Assembly (NCBI GenBank): GCA_009840005.1
Contig: VXOR01000044.1
Span: 1-59,473, forward strand
Length of the DNA: 59,473 nt
From: Gemmatimonadota bacterium
Lineage (GTDB): Bacteria; Latescibacterota; UBA2968; UBA8231
Reading direction: 5' to 3'
Below the pieces are notes generated by a model. The model did no database searches, was not told the origin of the DNA, and saw only the letters and a list, made by a program, of their open reading frames with translations. A program made the translations under genes and the position numbers. Positions 18,391-26,180 of this stretch are shown piece after piece (within the stretch, counting starts at the first letter, position 1; the number at the start of each line of letters is the position of its first letter).

Positions 18391-20070
18391 GTGATAATCG
18401 CAGCCCTTTTGTTCAGCATCCTCTTGGGATGCGCGGAGAACCATTCTGTAGCAGCGCGGATCGCCGATCGCACCATCGCAATCGATCAGGTGGAACGGAT
18501 CTGGGACAAGTTGGAGCAAAAACAGTCAAAGCGCGATGTCCTAGAGACGCTTATCAATCGCGAGTTGCTGTTCATAGAAGCCCAGAATAGGAATCTATAT
18601 GAAAGCGCACAGGTCCTCTCCGGCTTAGACCGCGTGAGCCGACAACGGGCCGTAGAACGCCTCATCGAAAGAGAGGTTAAAAGCCACATAACGATCTCTG
18701 ACGAAGAAATCAAAACCTATTACGAAAACAGCGACCTGCGCACCAAGCGCGAGGTGCGGGGGCGGCATCTCATGGTAAAAACAGCCGCAGAGGCGCAAAC
18801 GCTCTACCAAGCACTCCTAGACGGCGAAAATTTCGCCGAGCTAGCTCGGCGTTTCTCCTTGGACCAACAGACCGCTGATAAAGGAGGCGACCTAGGCTAC
18901 TGGGACGAGTCCTTGATGGCCGGCCCCGTCAGCAAGGTGCTCTTCTCCATGCAGTTGGGCGAGCTATCTGAACCTTTCCAAGGTAGAGAGGGTTACTTCC
19001 ACATCGTGCGCGTGGAGGACGAGCGCCCGCTGCCCTATGAGTCCTTAAAAAAGAGAATCAAAGACCGGCTCTACGCGGATCGCCTTGCCGTGCGCACGGC
19101 AGAGTTTCGCACGAACATCAGAAAGCAGTTCAATCTACAGCTAGTCGAATCAACTTGGTTGCAGCTAGTAAAGCTGGGCAAAACCGCCTCTCACGGCATA
19201 CCCGAGTTCGACGGAGACGAGCACTTAACAAGGCCGCTAATACTCTACGAAGGAGGACAGGTCGCGCTTGGGCAGTACCTACAATGGCTCGTAGCAACTC
19301 CATCCCAACGGCGTCCCGTAACCGTAGATACCGCGAGCATCGCTCGGTACGCTAGACGCACGGCCGTAGATTCCGTGCTGCTGCCGCTAGCCGCTCAGCA
19401 GGCCGGGATAGCCAACGACGACGAGATGAAGCGCTACCTAGAAAAGCGTCAATCGCTACTAATGATCGAAGAGTTGCGCCGCCTAGAAGCAGAAGCACCA
19501 ATTGTCAACGAAGCTGCTATGCGGACCTATTACGAGGAGCACCTATCCTGGTTTACCGATCCCGATCTGCTCATCTACGAAGCCATCCTGCTCCACCATG
19601 AAGCAGATGCACTCGACGTCGCCGAAAAAGTGCGCCAAGGAGCCGACATGTGGACTTTGGCTCAAGCTTATCCACGCTTTCACGACGCTTGGTTCCACTA
19701 TAACATTTACCACATCCACCGCGAGGAAGACGAACAACACGCCCACTCCCCGCACACCATGTCGGCCGTGTTAGCAGCGGTCCGCAAAACCCCGGTGGGA
19801 AAAGTCGGCGGTCCTTTCTTGGTGCATTTCCAGCCGCACGAAAAAATCTGGCCGGGATACATCGTGTTTCGCACGCTGGAGCAACGCCCTGCCCGATTGC
19901 TACCTTTTGCCCATCCCGAGGTTCAGCAAACCGTAAAAAAGATGGTGCGCTCGGCAAATGGCCAGCGCATTGAGGAGCGCTTTGATGCTTTCCTGAACCA
20001 ACTGCGGGAGAAGTACGCAGCGCAAATCGAAATATACCCTGAGAATCTCGCGTCCGAATTGGCCTTATAA
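18391..20070 (+). CDS. PpiC-type peptidyl-prolyl isomerase, SurA/PrsA-like lipoprotein
   Basis: A GTG start follows GGAGAAG, giving 559 residues with lipoprotein signal and lipobox ILLGC. The N-terminal helices (DQVERIWDKL, LINRELLFIEAQNRNLYES) are like SurA chaperone helices. The parvulin domain runs about 115-215: REVRGRHLMVKTAAEAQTLY, ENFAELARRFSLDQQTADKG, GDLGYWDESLM and GELSEPFQGREGYFHIVRVE. The C-terminal 300 residues repeat a weaker version of the same layout. It is expected to help fold outer-membrane proteins, which are plentiful here. Confidence 0.9.
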   Translation: MIIAALLFSILLGCAENHSVAARIADRTIAIDQVERIWDKLEQKQSKRDVLETLINRELLFIEAQNRNLYESAQVLSGLDRVSRQRAVERLIEREVKSHITISDEEIKTYYENSDLRTKREVRGRHLMVKTAAEAQTLYQALLDGENFAELARRFSLDQQTADKGGDLGYWDESLMAGPVSKVLFSMQLGELSEPFQGREGYFHIVRVEDERPLPYESLKKRIKDRLYADRLAVRTAEFRTNIRKQFNLQLVESTWLQLVKLGKTASHGIPEFDGDEHLTRPLILYEGGQVALGQYLQWLVATPSQRRPVTVDTASIARYARRTAVDSVLLPLAAQQAGIANDDEMKRYLEKRQSLLMIEELRRLEAEAPIVNEAAMRTYYEEHLSWFTDPDLLIYEAILLHHEADALDVAEKVRQGADMWTLAQAYPRFHDAWFHYNIYHIHREEDEQHAHSPHTMSAVLAAVRKTPVGKVGGPFLVHFQPHEKIWPGYIVFRTLEQRPARLLPFAHPEVQQTVKKMVRSANGQRIEERFDAFLNQLREKYAAQIEIYPENLASELAL

Positions 20071-20095
20071 ATTCCATTCCCACGAAAGGTATTCC

Positions 20096-21208
20096 ATGCA
20101 CATCACCAAAGTCGAAATACGCACCGTAGCCCCGCCGGTCGATCGCTTCACTTGGTCGGACGATCTGCCGGATCAATACTCGACCAACACAGTCGTCCGC
20201 CTCTATACAGACGAGGGCATCGAGGGCGTAGCTGGCGTCTGGAACGCGACCTCGTTTGACTTCGAGCGCTATACCGCCGAATCCATACGCCACCTAGCCC
20301 CCATCCTGCTGGGCAAAGACCCGCTCTTGCGGGAGCACATATGGCACGAGATTAGGCCGCGCGTCTTTCCGCTGCCGCCCCAGTCGCTGGCCGCCATCGA
20401 CATTGCCTTGTGGGACCTAGCGGGCAAAGTGGCGGGACTGCCGCTCTATCGCCTGTTGGGCGGAGCGCGCGACAAAATCCCCGCCTACGCCAGCACCCCG
20501 CTCTTTGAAGATGTCGAATCCTATCTGAAGAACGCCGAGGAGTTCATCGCCCAGGGCTTCAAGGCCATCAAGTTCCACACTTGGTGCATCCCCGAGTTGG
20601 ACCTTGAACTCGCCCGTGCCGTCAGAAAGCAGTACCCCGGCAACGACGTCGCCTTCATGCTCGACGCCGAGAACAACTACGACCGCGACGGCGCCTTGCG
20701 AGTCGCCCAAGAACTCGAAGCCATGGGCTTTACGTGGTTTGAGGCCCCATTGCACGACTCGGACCTCGACGGCTACCGGGAGCTGACGAGCCGAGTAACC
20801 ATTCCCATCCTTCCGTCCGGCAACTGGTTCCAAGACCTCCACACCTTTGCCGAAGCCCTTCATTCAAAGGCGTGGGGCCGCGCCCGCACCGACGCGGCCA
20901 TGATGGGCGGAATAACGCAGACCAACAAAGCAATCGCCCTCACCGAAGCGGCCGGCATGAAATGCGAGATCATGTCGTGGGGATATAGCCTCGTATCGGC
21001 CGCCAATCTGCACCTGATGCTAGCTCACGACAACTGCTCCTATTTCGAGCAATCGGTTCCCTGCGAACCCTACGAATACGGAATGCAGGACGTCATCCGC
21101 GCCCAACCCGACGGCTATGCCTATGCGCCCGCTGGGCCGGGCCTCGGCCTCGCCGTGGACTGGGAAGCCATGGCCGCGGCCACGATCCATTCGATTGTCG
21201 TCGAGTAA
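20096..21208 (+). CDS. Enolase-superfamily (mandelate racemase/muconate lactonizing enzyme-like) protein
   Basis: A 370-residue protein with the N-terminal capping domain and C-terminal barrel of the MR/MLE group. SLAAIDIALWDLAGKVAGLP, with LYRLLGG after it, is diagnostic. Metal ligands: Asp190 (FMLDAENN) and Glu216 (TWFEAP). The third position reads ILPSGNWFQD, with Asn243 where most members have Glu (GE). The first catalytic strand reads KAIKFHTW, KxH rather than KxK. It probably acts on a sugar acid or related carboxylate, but the ligand changes make the reaction uncertain. It follows the foldase by 25 bp, with AAAGG before the start. Confidence 0.85.
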   Translation: MHITKVEIRTVAPPVDRFTWSDDLPDQYSTNTVVRLYTDEGIEGVAGVWNATSFDFERYTAESIRHLAPILLGKDPLLREHIWHEIRPRVFPLPPQSLAAIDIALWDLAGKVAGLPLYRLLGGARDKIPAYASTPLFEDVESYLKNAEEFIAQGFKAIKFHTWCIPELDLELARAVRKQYPGNDVAFMLDAENNYDRDGALRVAQELEAMGFTWFEAPLHDSDLDGYRELTSRVTIPILPSGNWFQDLHTFAEALHSKAWGRARTDAAMMGGITQTNKAIALTEAAGMKCEIMSWGYSLVSAANLHLMLAHDNCSYFEQSVPCEPYEYGMQDVIRAQPDGYAYAPAGPGLGLAVDWEAMAAATIHSIVVE

Positions 21209-21258
21209 GGTGCTGATACTCATTCACATGGGAATACTCTTCTGACGACGCGCGGATT

Positions 21259-23715
21259 TTATCTTTGAGCGCGTTCATGCACCCTGTCCCAATCCAGTCC
21301 GAGTTCTATCTCTCCATCAGTCTGCACCTTCTGTAAGGCCGCATCCAAGTGCGTTCCCACCTCCACCCGGCGAGCTCGGGTTAAACTGGCTATATCGGCC
21401 GCAGCAGCCGGCAAATAAGCTCTCAACTCTGGGTCGGCCACCACCACCTGCAACCGCTCCAAGGGCGTCGATAAGGGCCTACTAGCTTCACTTTTGCACC
21501 GGCGCACCGCAGTACCCACAGCTAACAGAACAGCCCCCATGCGCTCGGCACTCGCCGAGCACAGGCTCTCGTCTACCTCGGGCCAAGAGGCTCGATGCAC
21601 TGATCTGCCTCCCTCTTGGCGAGCAAAGAGCGCTTGGTAAATCGCCTCGGTGACATAAGGTAGAAAAGGAGCTAGCAATTTGACTGTGGTCCTCAGACAG
21701 CAATCCAAGGTCCAACATGCCCCCTGATGCATAGCCCCACTACCATCGTAGAGCCGCTTCTTGGCCATTTCAAGGTAGTTGTCGGCCAAGTCTCCCCAAA
21801 AGAAAGCCTCAACAGCACTTTTGGCCGCAGCGTGATCATAGTCTTCAAGGGCCTGAGTCGCCTGTGCAATCACGACCTGCAAACGCGCCAGAATCCAAGT
21901 GTCAGCCGGCGAGAGATCCGGCCTTTCTTTGCGCTGTACTGCCCCCAAAAAAGGCTCACCAAACCTAGCCACATTCCACAGCTTATTTAAGAGACGGGCA
22001 CCGGCCTGGATCTTCTCCTCGCTGATGAGCGTGTCGCGTCCTAGGCCGGTGCTAGCAGCCCAATAGCGGACGGCATCGGCCGGATAGTGCGCCAGCACTT
22101 GCGCCGGGGCCACTGGACCACCTCCACGGCTCTTGCTGATCTTACCACTCCCCTCAGGGGCCAGACCCCATCCCGACACAGCCACTGTTTTCCAAGGTAG
22201 TTGGCCAAAGTGATGTCGCGCTCGAACCAGAGAATAAAAAGCCCAACTGCGAATGATCTCGTGGGCCAAAGGCCGCACGGCAAAGGGAAAGACCTGTTCA
22301 TAGAGGGGCTCGTCCGCCCCCATGCGGCCGGCTATTTGGGGCGTCAGCGACGAGGTCGCCCAGGTGTCCATCACATCCTTTTCCTCCCGCCAATCTGCAG
22401 CCCCACAGACACAGGATTCCAAGGGGCGACTTTGCTGCGGGTCAACGGGCAATTCGTCCGCCCTAGCCACCCTTTCCCTCCCACAAGCTCGGCAGTACCA
22501 AACCGGGAAGGGCACTCCGAAAAAGCGCTGCCGGGAAATGCACCAATCCCAAGCCAGCCCCTCCACCCACTGACGGTACCGGACGCCCATATGGGCCGGG
22601 CGCCAGTCGAGTTGCCGCCCCATCTCCAGCAGTTCCTCCTTGAAGTCGAGCACTCGCACAAACCACTGGGGGGCCACCCGATATTCCACCGGCATATCGC
22701 AACGCTCATGCACCCGCACAGCTTGGCGCATGTCTCGCCAGTCCAATAGCGCCCCCGATGCCTTTAGGGCTTCCACGGTCCGGGCGCGCGCCTCGACTGC
22801 GGGCAGTCCCCGACCCGGCCCTCGGGTCAACCGACCTCTCTCGTCGAGGATCTCGACCAACGCCAAAGAGTGCAACCGCCACCACTCCACGTCCGCAGCA
22901 TCGCCAAAAGTGCAGCACATCACTGCACCAGTGCCCTTATCCCGCTCAACACCGGCATCGGCCCGCACCTCCACAGTCCTGCTGCCCAGCGGCGGTAACA
23001 CCCGACGTCCCACCAAATGGGCAAAACGCGGATCATCCGGGTGGACGAACACCGCAACACAAGCCGGCAGCAGCTCGGGCCGGGTAGTAGCGATGGGCAG
23101 CACGTCCCCGTTTTCTAGGCTAAAAGCCAAGGTGTACATCGCGCTATCCCGTTCCACCTCCTCCAAATCGGCTTGGGCCATGGCCGTAGCACAGGCCGGA
23201 CACCAGATAACGGGGGCCTCGCGTCGGTACACTAGATCTTTTTCGTATAGATCTACGAAAGCCCACTGGGCTAGGCGGACCGCTTCAATCGTCCGATAAG
23301 TATGGGTCCAGTCCACCGACAGGCCCAACTCCCGCCACAAAGCCCGGTATTCCTCGGCTGCCTTCTGGCTCACCTCCAAACAGCGGGCGCGGAATTGCGC
23401 TATCTCCATGTCTTCAGCCCGGCAACCCACTTGGCGCTCTACTAACTGCTCAGTGGGCAATCCATTGTCGTCAAAGCCCATGGGATAGAACACGGCCCGG
23501 CCTCGCATGCGCTGGAAGCGAGCCGTGAAGTCGGTCTGGCAGTACGAATAGACGTGCCCCATGTGCAATTTACCCGAGACCGTAGGCGGTGGTGTGTCGA
23601 TGGCGTGGACGGGTTGCCCCTTAGCTGGGTCAAAGCGGTAGATGCCTTGCTCTTCCCACTGTGCCCGGAAGCGCGGCTCCTCAGTTTTGCAGTCGAATTT
23701 TTTGGCCAACATCAT
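21259..23715 (-). CDS. valS: Valyl-tRNA synthetase
   Basis: An 818-residue class I synthetase that charges tRNA-Val. The HIGH box is LHMGH (PPPTVSGKLHMGHVYSY) and the KMSKS box is KISKS in GSGKISKSRGGG. The CP1 editing domain has TTRPELLPACVAVFVHPDD, a form seen in the shorter archaeal-type ValRS that some bacteria carry. The start at 23715 is preceded by AGGAGGGG. Upstream lie two terminator-like hairpins and a Val-rich leader peptide, so expression is predicted to respond to charged tRNA-Val by attenuation. The tRNA-Val(UAC) gene is in the same window. Confidence 0.95.
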   Translation of the reverse strand: MMLAKKFDCKTEEPRFRAQWEEQGIYRFDPAKGQPVHAIDTPPPTVSGKLHMGHVYSYCQTDFTARFQRMRGRAVFYPMGFDDNGLPTEQLVERQVGCRAEDMEIAQFRARCLEVSQKAAEEYRALWRELGLSVDWTHTYRTIEAVRLAQWAFVDLYEKDLVYRREAPVIWCPACATAMAQADLEEVERDSAMYTLAFSLENGDVLPIATTRPELLPACVAVFVHPDDPRFAHLVGRRVLPPLGSRTVEVRADAGVERDKGTGAVMCCTFGDAADVEWWRLHSLALVEILDERGRLTRGPGRGLPAVEARARTVEALKASGALLDWRDMRQAVRVHERCDMPVEYRVAPQWFVRVLDFKEELLEMGRQLDWRPAHMGVRYRQWVEGLAWDWCISRQRFFGVPFPVWYCRACGRERVARADELPVDPQQSRPLESCVCGAADWREEKDVMDTWATSSLTPQIAGRMGADEPLYEQVFPFAVRPLAHEIIRSWAFYSLVRARHHFGQLPWKTVAVSGWGLAPEGSGKISKSRGGGPVAPAQVLAHYPADAVRYWAASTGLGRDTLISEEKIQAGARLLNKLWNVARFGEPFLGAVQRKERPDLSPADTWILARLQVVIAQATQALEDYDHAAAKSAVEAFFWGDLADNYLEMAKKRLYDGSGAMHQGACWTLDCCLRTTVKLLAPFLPYVTEAIYQALFARQEGGRSVHRASWPEVDESLCSASAERMGAVLLAVGTAVRRCKSEASRPLSTPLERLQVVVADPELRAYLPAAAADIASLTRARRVEVGTHLDAALQKVQTDGEIELGLDWDRVHERAQR

Positions 23716-23730
23716 ATCCCCTCCTAAAAA

Positions 23731-23763
23731 TAAAAACCCGCTGTGAGTCGAACTCGACAGCGG
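23731..23763 (-). terminator. Second terminator-like hairpin in the valS leader
   Basis: On the minus strand CCGCTGTCGAGTTCGACTCA, followed by CAGCGGG, forms a stem with one bulged C, then GTTTTTATTTTT. It lies between the attenuator terminator and the valS ribosome binding site. Its design (GC stem, CGAGT/ACTC upper stem, bulged C) copies the first hairpin. It may be a backup terminator. Confidence 0.6.
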
Positions 23764-23767
23764 TCAC

Positions 23768-23804
23768 AAAAAAACCGCCGCGAGTCAGACTCGGCGGCGG
23801 TGTG
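23768..23804 (-). terminator. valS attenuator: terminator (3:4) and antiterminator segment 3
   Basis: On the minus strand CACACCGCCGCCGAGT-CTG-ACTCGCGGCGG is followed by seven U. The 5' arm holds CACACCGCC (23804-23796), which is perfectly complementary to GGCGGTGTG (23845-23837) near the end of the leader peptide (segment 2). Segment 2 can instead pair with ACCGCC (23872-23867, segment 1) in the Val-codon region. The three mutually exclusive stems 1:2, 2:3 and 3:4 are the standard logic of ribosome-mediated attenuation. Confidence 0.8.
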
Positions 23805-23826
23805 TACTATCAATGGCTTTGGGTCT

Positions 23827-23925
23827 TCAGACCACGCACACCGCCGTCCTTACCTGTACTACTACAGGCGGTACCAGCCCTGCGGGCTGAGCATAGTAAA
23901 CGGCGTATGGAATGCGCTTGGTCAT
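23827..23925 (-). CDS. valS leader peptide (Val-rich, 32 residues)
   Basis: A 32-codon reading frame beginning MTKRIPYAVYYAQPAG and ending VRTAVCVV-stop contains nine Val, five of them GTA, with a GTA GTA GTA run at 23865-23857. GTA is read by tRNA-Val(UAC). An in-frame ATG at 23952 would give 41 residues; neither start has a strong ribosome binding site, so the exact start is open. A ribosome stalled at the GTA run covers segment 1 and leaves segment 2 free to block the terminator. A ribosome that reaches the stop codon covers segment 2 and lets the terminator form. Confidence 0.75.
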   Translation of the reverse strand: MTKRIPYAVYYAQPAGLVPPVVVQVRTAVCVV

Positions 23926-23975
23926 GGTTTTTCGTTGTCGATCAATAGACATCCCAGCAATTGAATTTTCAGCAA

Positions 23976-24003
23976 AATAAATGGAAGTCCCTCTCGTCGT
24001 CAA
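23976..24003 (-). promoter_or_regulatory. Candidate promoter of the valS leader transcript
   Basis: Read leftward: TTGACG (24003-23998), a 16-bp spacer, and TTTATT (23981-23976). The -35 is one base from consensus and is identical to the -35 of the tyrS leader promoter. The -10 is weaker. Transcription would start near 23969, about 17 bp before the first possible leader ATG. Confidence 0.5.
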
Positions 24004-24017
24004 GGACAAAGATCCAT

Positions 24018-25019
24018 CTATTTTTCGCAGACGGCGACTCCGATGTGGCGGTAAATACCGTCTTGATCAACCTGTATTGTGCCGTCGCCCGCGCCGTAGA
24101 TATTGCCTTGATCGCGGGCCGAGTAATAGAGCAAATAGCGGTCTCCGTCTGCGAGGACGCACGGCGTTGAGGTGTAGCGGCCGTCAAAATGATCGGGATG
24201 GCGCGTGGCCGGAAAGGCCGAGCGCTCAAAATGGTGCGTCCAGCACAGGCCGTCAGCCGAGGTCGAGGCGTAAATTTCGAAAATGCCGTCCGCCACATGA
24301 CAGCCGTACCACATGGTGTAGGTGCCGTTGTTTTCTAGGACATAGGGATAGACGACGCTTCTGTGGGTCTCATTGGCCACGACCGCTGGTTCGGCATCGC
24401 GGCTCCAGTGCAGACCATCTTCCGAGGTAAAGCGGTAGATGTGGCGGGCCATAGCGCGAAAATCATCATCCGCCGCCGGCGCAGAATTCATCCACATGCG
24501 GTAGCGGCCCGGACCATCCTTGAGCACACAGGGGCGGCGACCGCTCGGGTAGAGCGGCTCGGGGTGGACTTCCCAACTCCGACCATCCGGGCTGGTAGCG
24601 TAACCAAGCATCTGCCGCATAAGAGGGCCTTTACTCGTGGTGCCGAGGCACTGGCTCATTACAAACCACATCTTGTACAGACCCTCATCCACATCAAAGA
24701 GGACGTGCGGTGTCTGCCACGCTTGGCCCACGGGGGTCTCGCCCGTGCGCAGAATGGGATTGTCGGGGAAGGCCGTCCAGTGCAGGCCGTCCTCCGATTC
24801 GGCATAGCCCAGATCCATGTCGTCGTTGCGCGTGGCACTACTGTTGCCCAAATACCACATCTCATACCGGCCATCGACCTTGACCACCGTGGGATTGTAG
24901 AGCGTCACCCGGCACCAAATCTGCTCTGTCGTCATAGTCGAGAGCACGGGCTGGGACGACCGCTGCCAAACTAATTCGTGGAGAAATGTATCCGCCATTT
25001 TGCCGTCCAGAATCGTCAC
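24018..25019 (-). CDS. GH43/GH130-like five-bladed propeller protein
   Basis: A 333-residue protein without signal peptide. The repeats RYEMWYLGN, YKMWFVMSQ, RYRMWMNS, YTMWYGCHV and RYLLYYSARD, each preceded by a hydrophobic V-L strand and followed by D-G-LxW, mark five blades of the kind seen in glycoside hydrolase families 32/43/68/130. The recurring phrase is SEDGLHW. A sugar-cleaving role is likely but no substrate can be assigned. GTG at 25019 overlaps the upstream stop (GTGA); an ATG at 24998 is an alternative start. It follows the DUF1028 gene. Confidence 0.75.
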   Translation of the reverse strand: MTILDGKMADTFLHELVWQRSSQPVLSTMTTEQIWCRVTLYNPTVVKVDGRYEMWYLGNSSATRNDDMDLGYAESEDGLHWTAFPDNPILRTGETPVGQAWQTPHVLFDVDEGLYKMWFVMSQCLGTTSKGPLMRQMLGYATSPDGRSWEVHPEPLYPSGRRPCVLKDGPGRYRMWMNSAPAADDDFRAMARHIYRFTSEDGLHWSRDAEPAVVANETHRSVVYPYVLENNGTYTMWYGCHVADGIFEIYASTSADGLCWTHHFERSAFPATRHPDHFDGRYTSTPCVLADGDRYLLYYSARDQGNIYGAGDGTIQVDQDGIYRHIGVAVCEK

Positions 25020-26008
25020 TCGCCGATCATGGCAGCAGTAAGGCGATCTATGAGCGCATCGTCGGCTGGCAGCAGACCAGAAGCCGGCAAACGCCGCAGT
25101 AAGTCTGCCCAGCGGTCGTACTGTGCCTGCGCTCGTTGCAGATAGGGCACCGCTTCCTCCTCGCGGCCCTCAGAAACCAAGGTCACACCCACCCAAAACG
25201 GAGCCTCGCCGCCCGTTGCCTCATCGGGCACCAGTTCGGTCGCGGCGCGGTAGGCATCCATAGCCGCCTCCATGTCCCCCGCGGTCACCCATTCGTCGCC
25301 CTCGTTGAGCTTGTGATAGGCCCGTGCCAGACGCACCAAGCGGCGCAGTTCCTCCACCGGCTCGGGATGGTCTTCCACGCGCAGGTCAAACACGCGGTCA
25401 ACCCACGGACTGCCGGTATCCTCGGCGGAAACCACGAGAATGGCCGCGGACTGCCGGCCGCGCAGGTCTCCCCCCTCGGCCTCGGCGACCTCCAAAGCCA
25501 CCAGCAGCCGCTCTGTCAGATCGCCTTCGGCATTTTCATAGGCGTACGCCATAGCCGGCCACACGCTGTCTCGGTCCATCAGGTTCGCCTGGACGCTGTA
25601 CTGGGCACCGGTCTGGTGGCCAGCGGCGGCAATGGCCCGCTCACCCGTGTGGACGGCCACATTCCCCTCGGCATCGACCATGGCCACTTGCCGCACCGCA
25701 GCGTCGGCATCCCCCGCAAGCAGGGCAGTGAGCGCCGCCTGAGCCGTCTTGCCCATGGCCATCAGCTCAAGGCCAAGCGGACCGTAAGCCGGATCAACGA
25801 GGGACTGAGTGGCCACAGCGCCGACGCCGGGACGGGCCCACGGAACAATAGGCCCCACGGAAAACCAATGGGACTGAACAGCGACGCCGAGCTGACCGGT
25901 AAGGGAATCGCGGGCGACGATGGAGTAAGTAGCCACGGGTCGCCGCCAGTCAGGTGCGTCGGCCGTAGCTAGCTGGGCCATGACGAGAATGAGGATGAGT
26001 AAGCGCAT
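25016..26008 (-). CDS. Secreted DUF1028-family protein
   Basis: Starting at ATG 26008 behind GGGAGGAA gives 330 residues with signal peptide MRLLILILVMAQLATA. The mature protein begins RRPVATYSIVARDSLTGQLG, with SHWFSVGPIVPWARPGVGAV, ATQSLVDPAYGP and GRQSAAILVV, the DUF1028 (Ntn-hydrolase-like) signature. The last 90 residues include AYRAATELVPDEATGGEAPF and are an extra helical region found in longer members. The biochemical role is not established. It overlaps the following GH-like gene by 4 bp. Confidence 0.85.
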   Translation of the reverse strand: MRLLILILVMAQLATADAPDWRRPVATYSIVARDSLTGQLGVAVQSHWFSVGPIVPWARPGVGAVATQSLVDPAYGPLGLELMAMGKTAQAALTALLAGDADAAVRQVAMVDAEGNVAVHTGERAIAAAGHQTGAQYSVQANLMDRDSVWPAMAYAYENAEGDLTERLLVALEVAEAEGGDLRGRQSAAILVVSAEDTGSPWVDRVFDLRVEDHPEPVEELRRLVRLARAYHKLNEGDEWVTAGDMEAAMDAYRAATELVPDEATGGEAPFWVGVTLVSEGREEEAVPYLQRAQAQYDRWADLLRRLPASGLLPADDALIDRLTAAMIGE

Positions 26009-26032
26009 GATTCCTCCCAAGTGTCGATGAAT

Positions 26033-26174
26033 GGGATTACGTGTAGGCATCTAGGTATGAGATGCTTCGACTTCGCTTTGCTGCGCTCAGCATGACCGGT
26101 TTTGGTGCATTATTCCTAGTGTCATGCTGAGCGTAGCGAAGCATCTTATACCACTTCTACTGTCGTGTATTTAG
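26033..26174. mobile_element. MITE copy B (one end decayed)
   Basis: The right end TACTGTCGTGTATTTAG (26158-26174) differs from the intact inverted repeat at one base. The inside has GGTATGAGATGCTTCG ... CTCAGCATGAC and GTCATGCTGAGC ... GAAGCATCTTATACC. The left 21 bp are poorly conserved and no target duplication remains. It separates the DUF1028 and PhyH genes, with its right end 6 bp from the PhyH stop. Confidence 0.65.
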
Positions 26175-26180
26175 GATGAT

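Noticed and set aside
23731..23952. T-box riboswitch upstream of valS
   Set aside because: I found no T-box sequence or specifier-loop arrangement. A Val-rich frame with complementary segments explains the region better.
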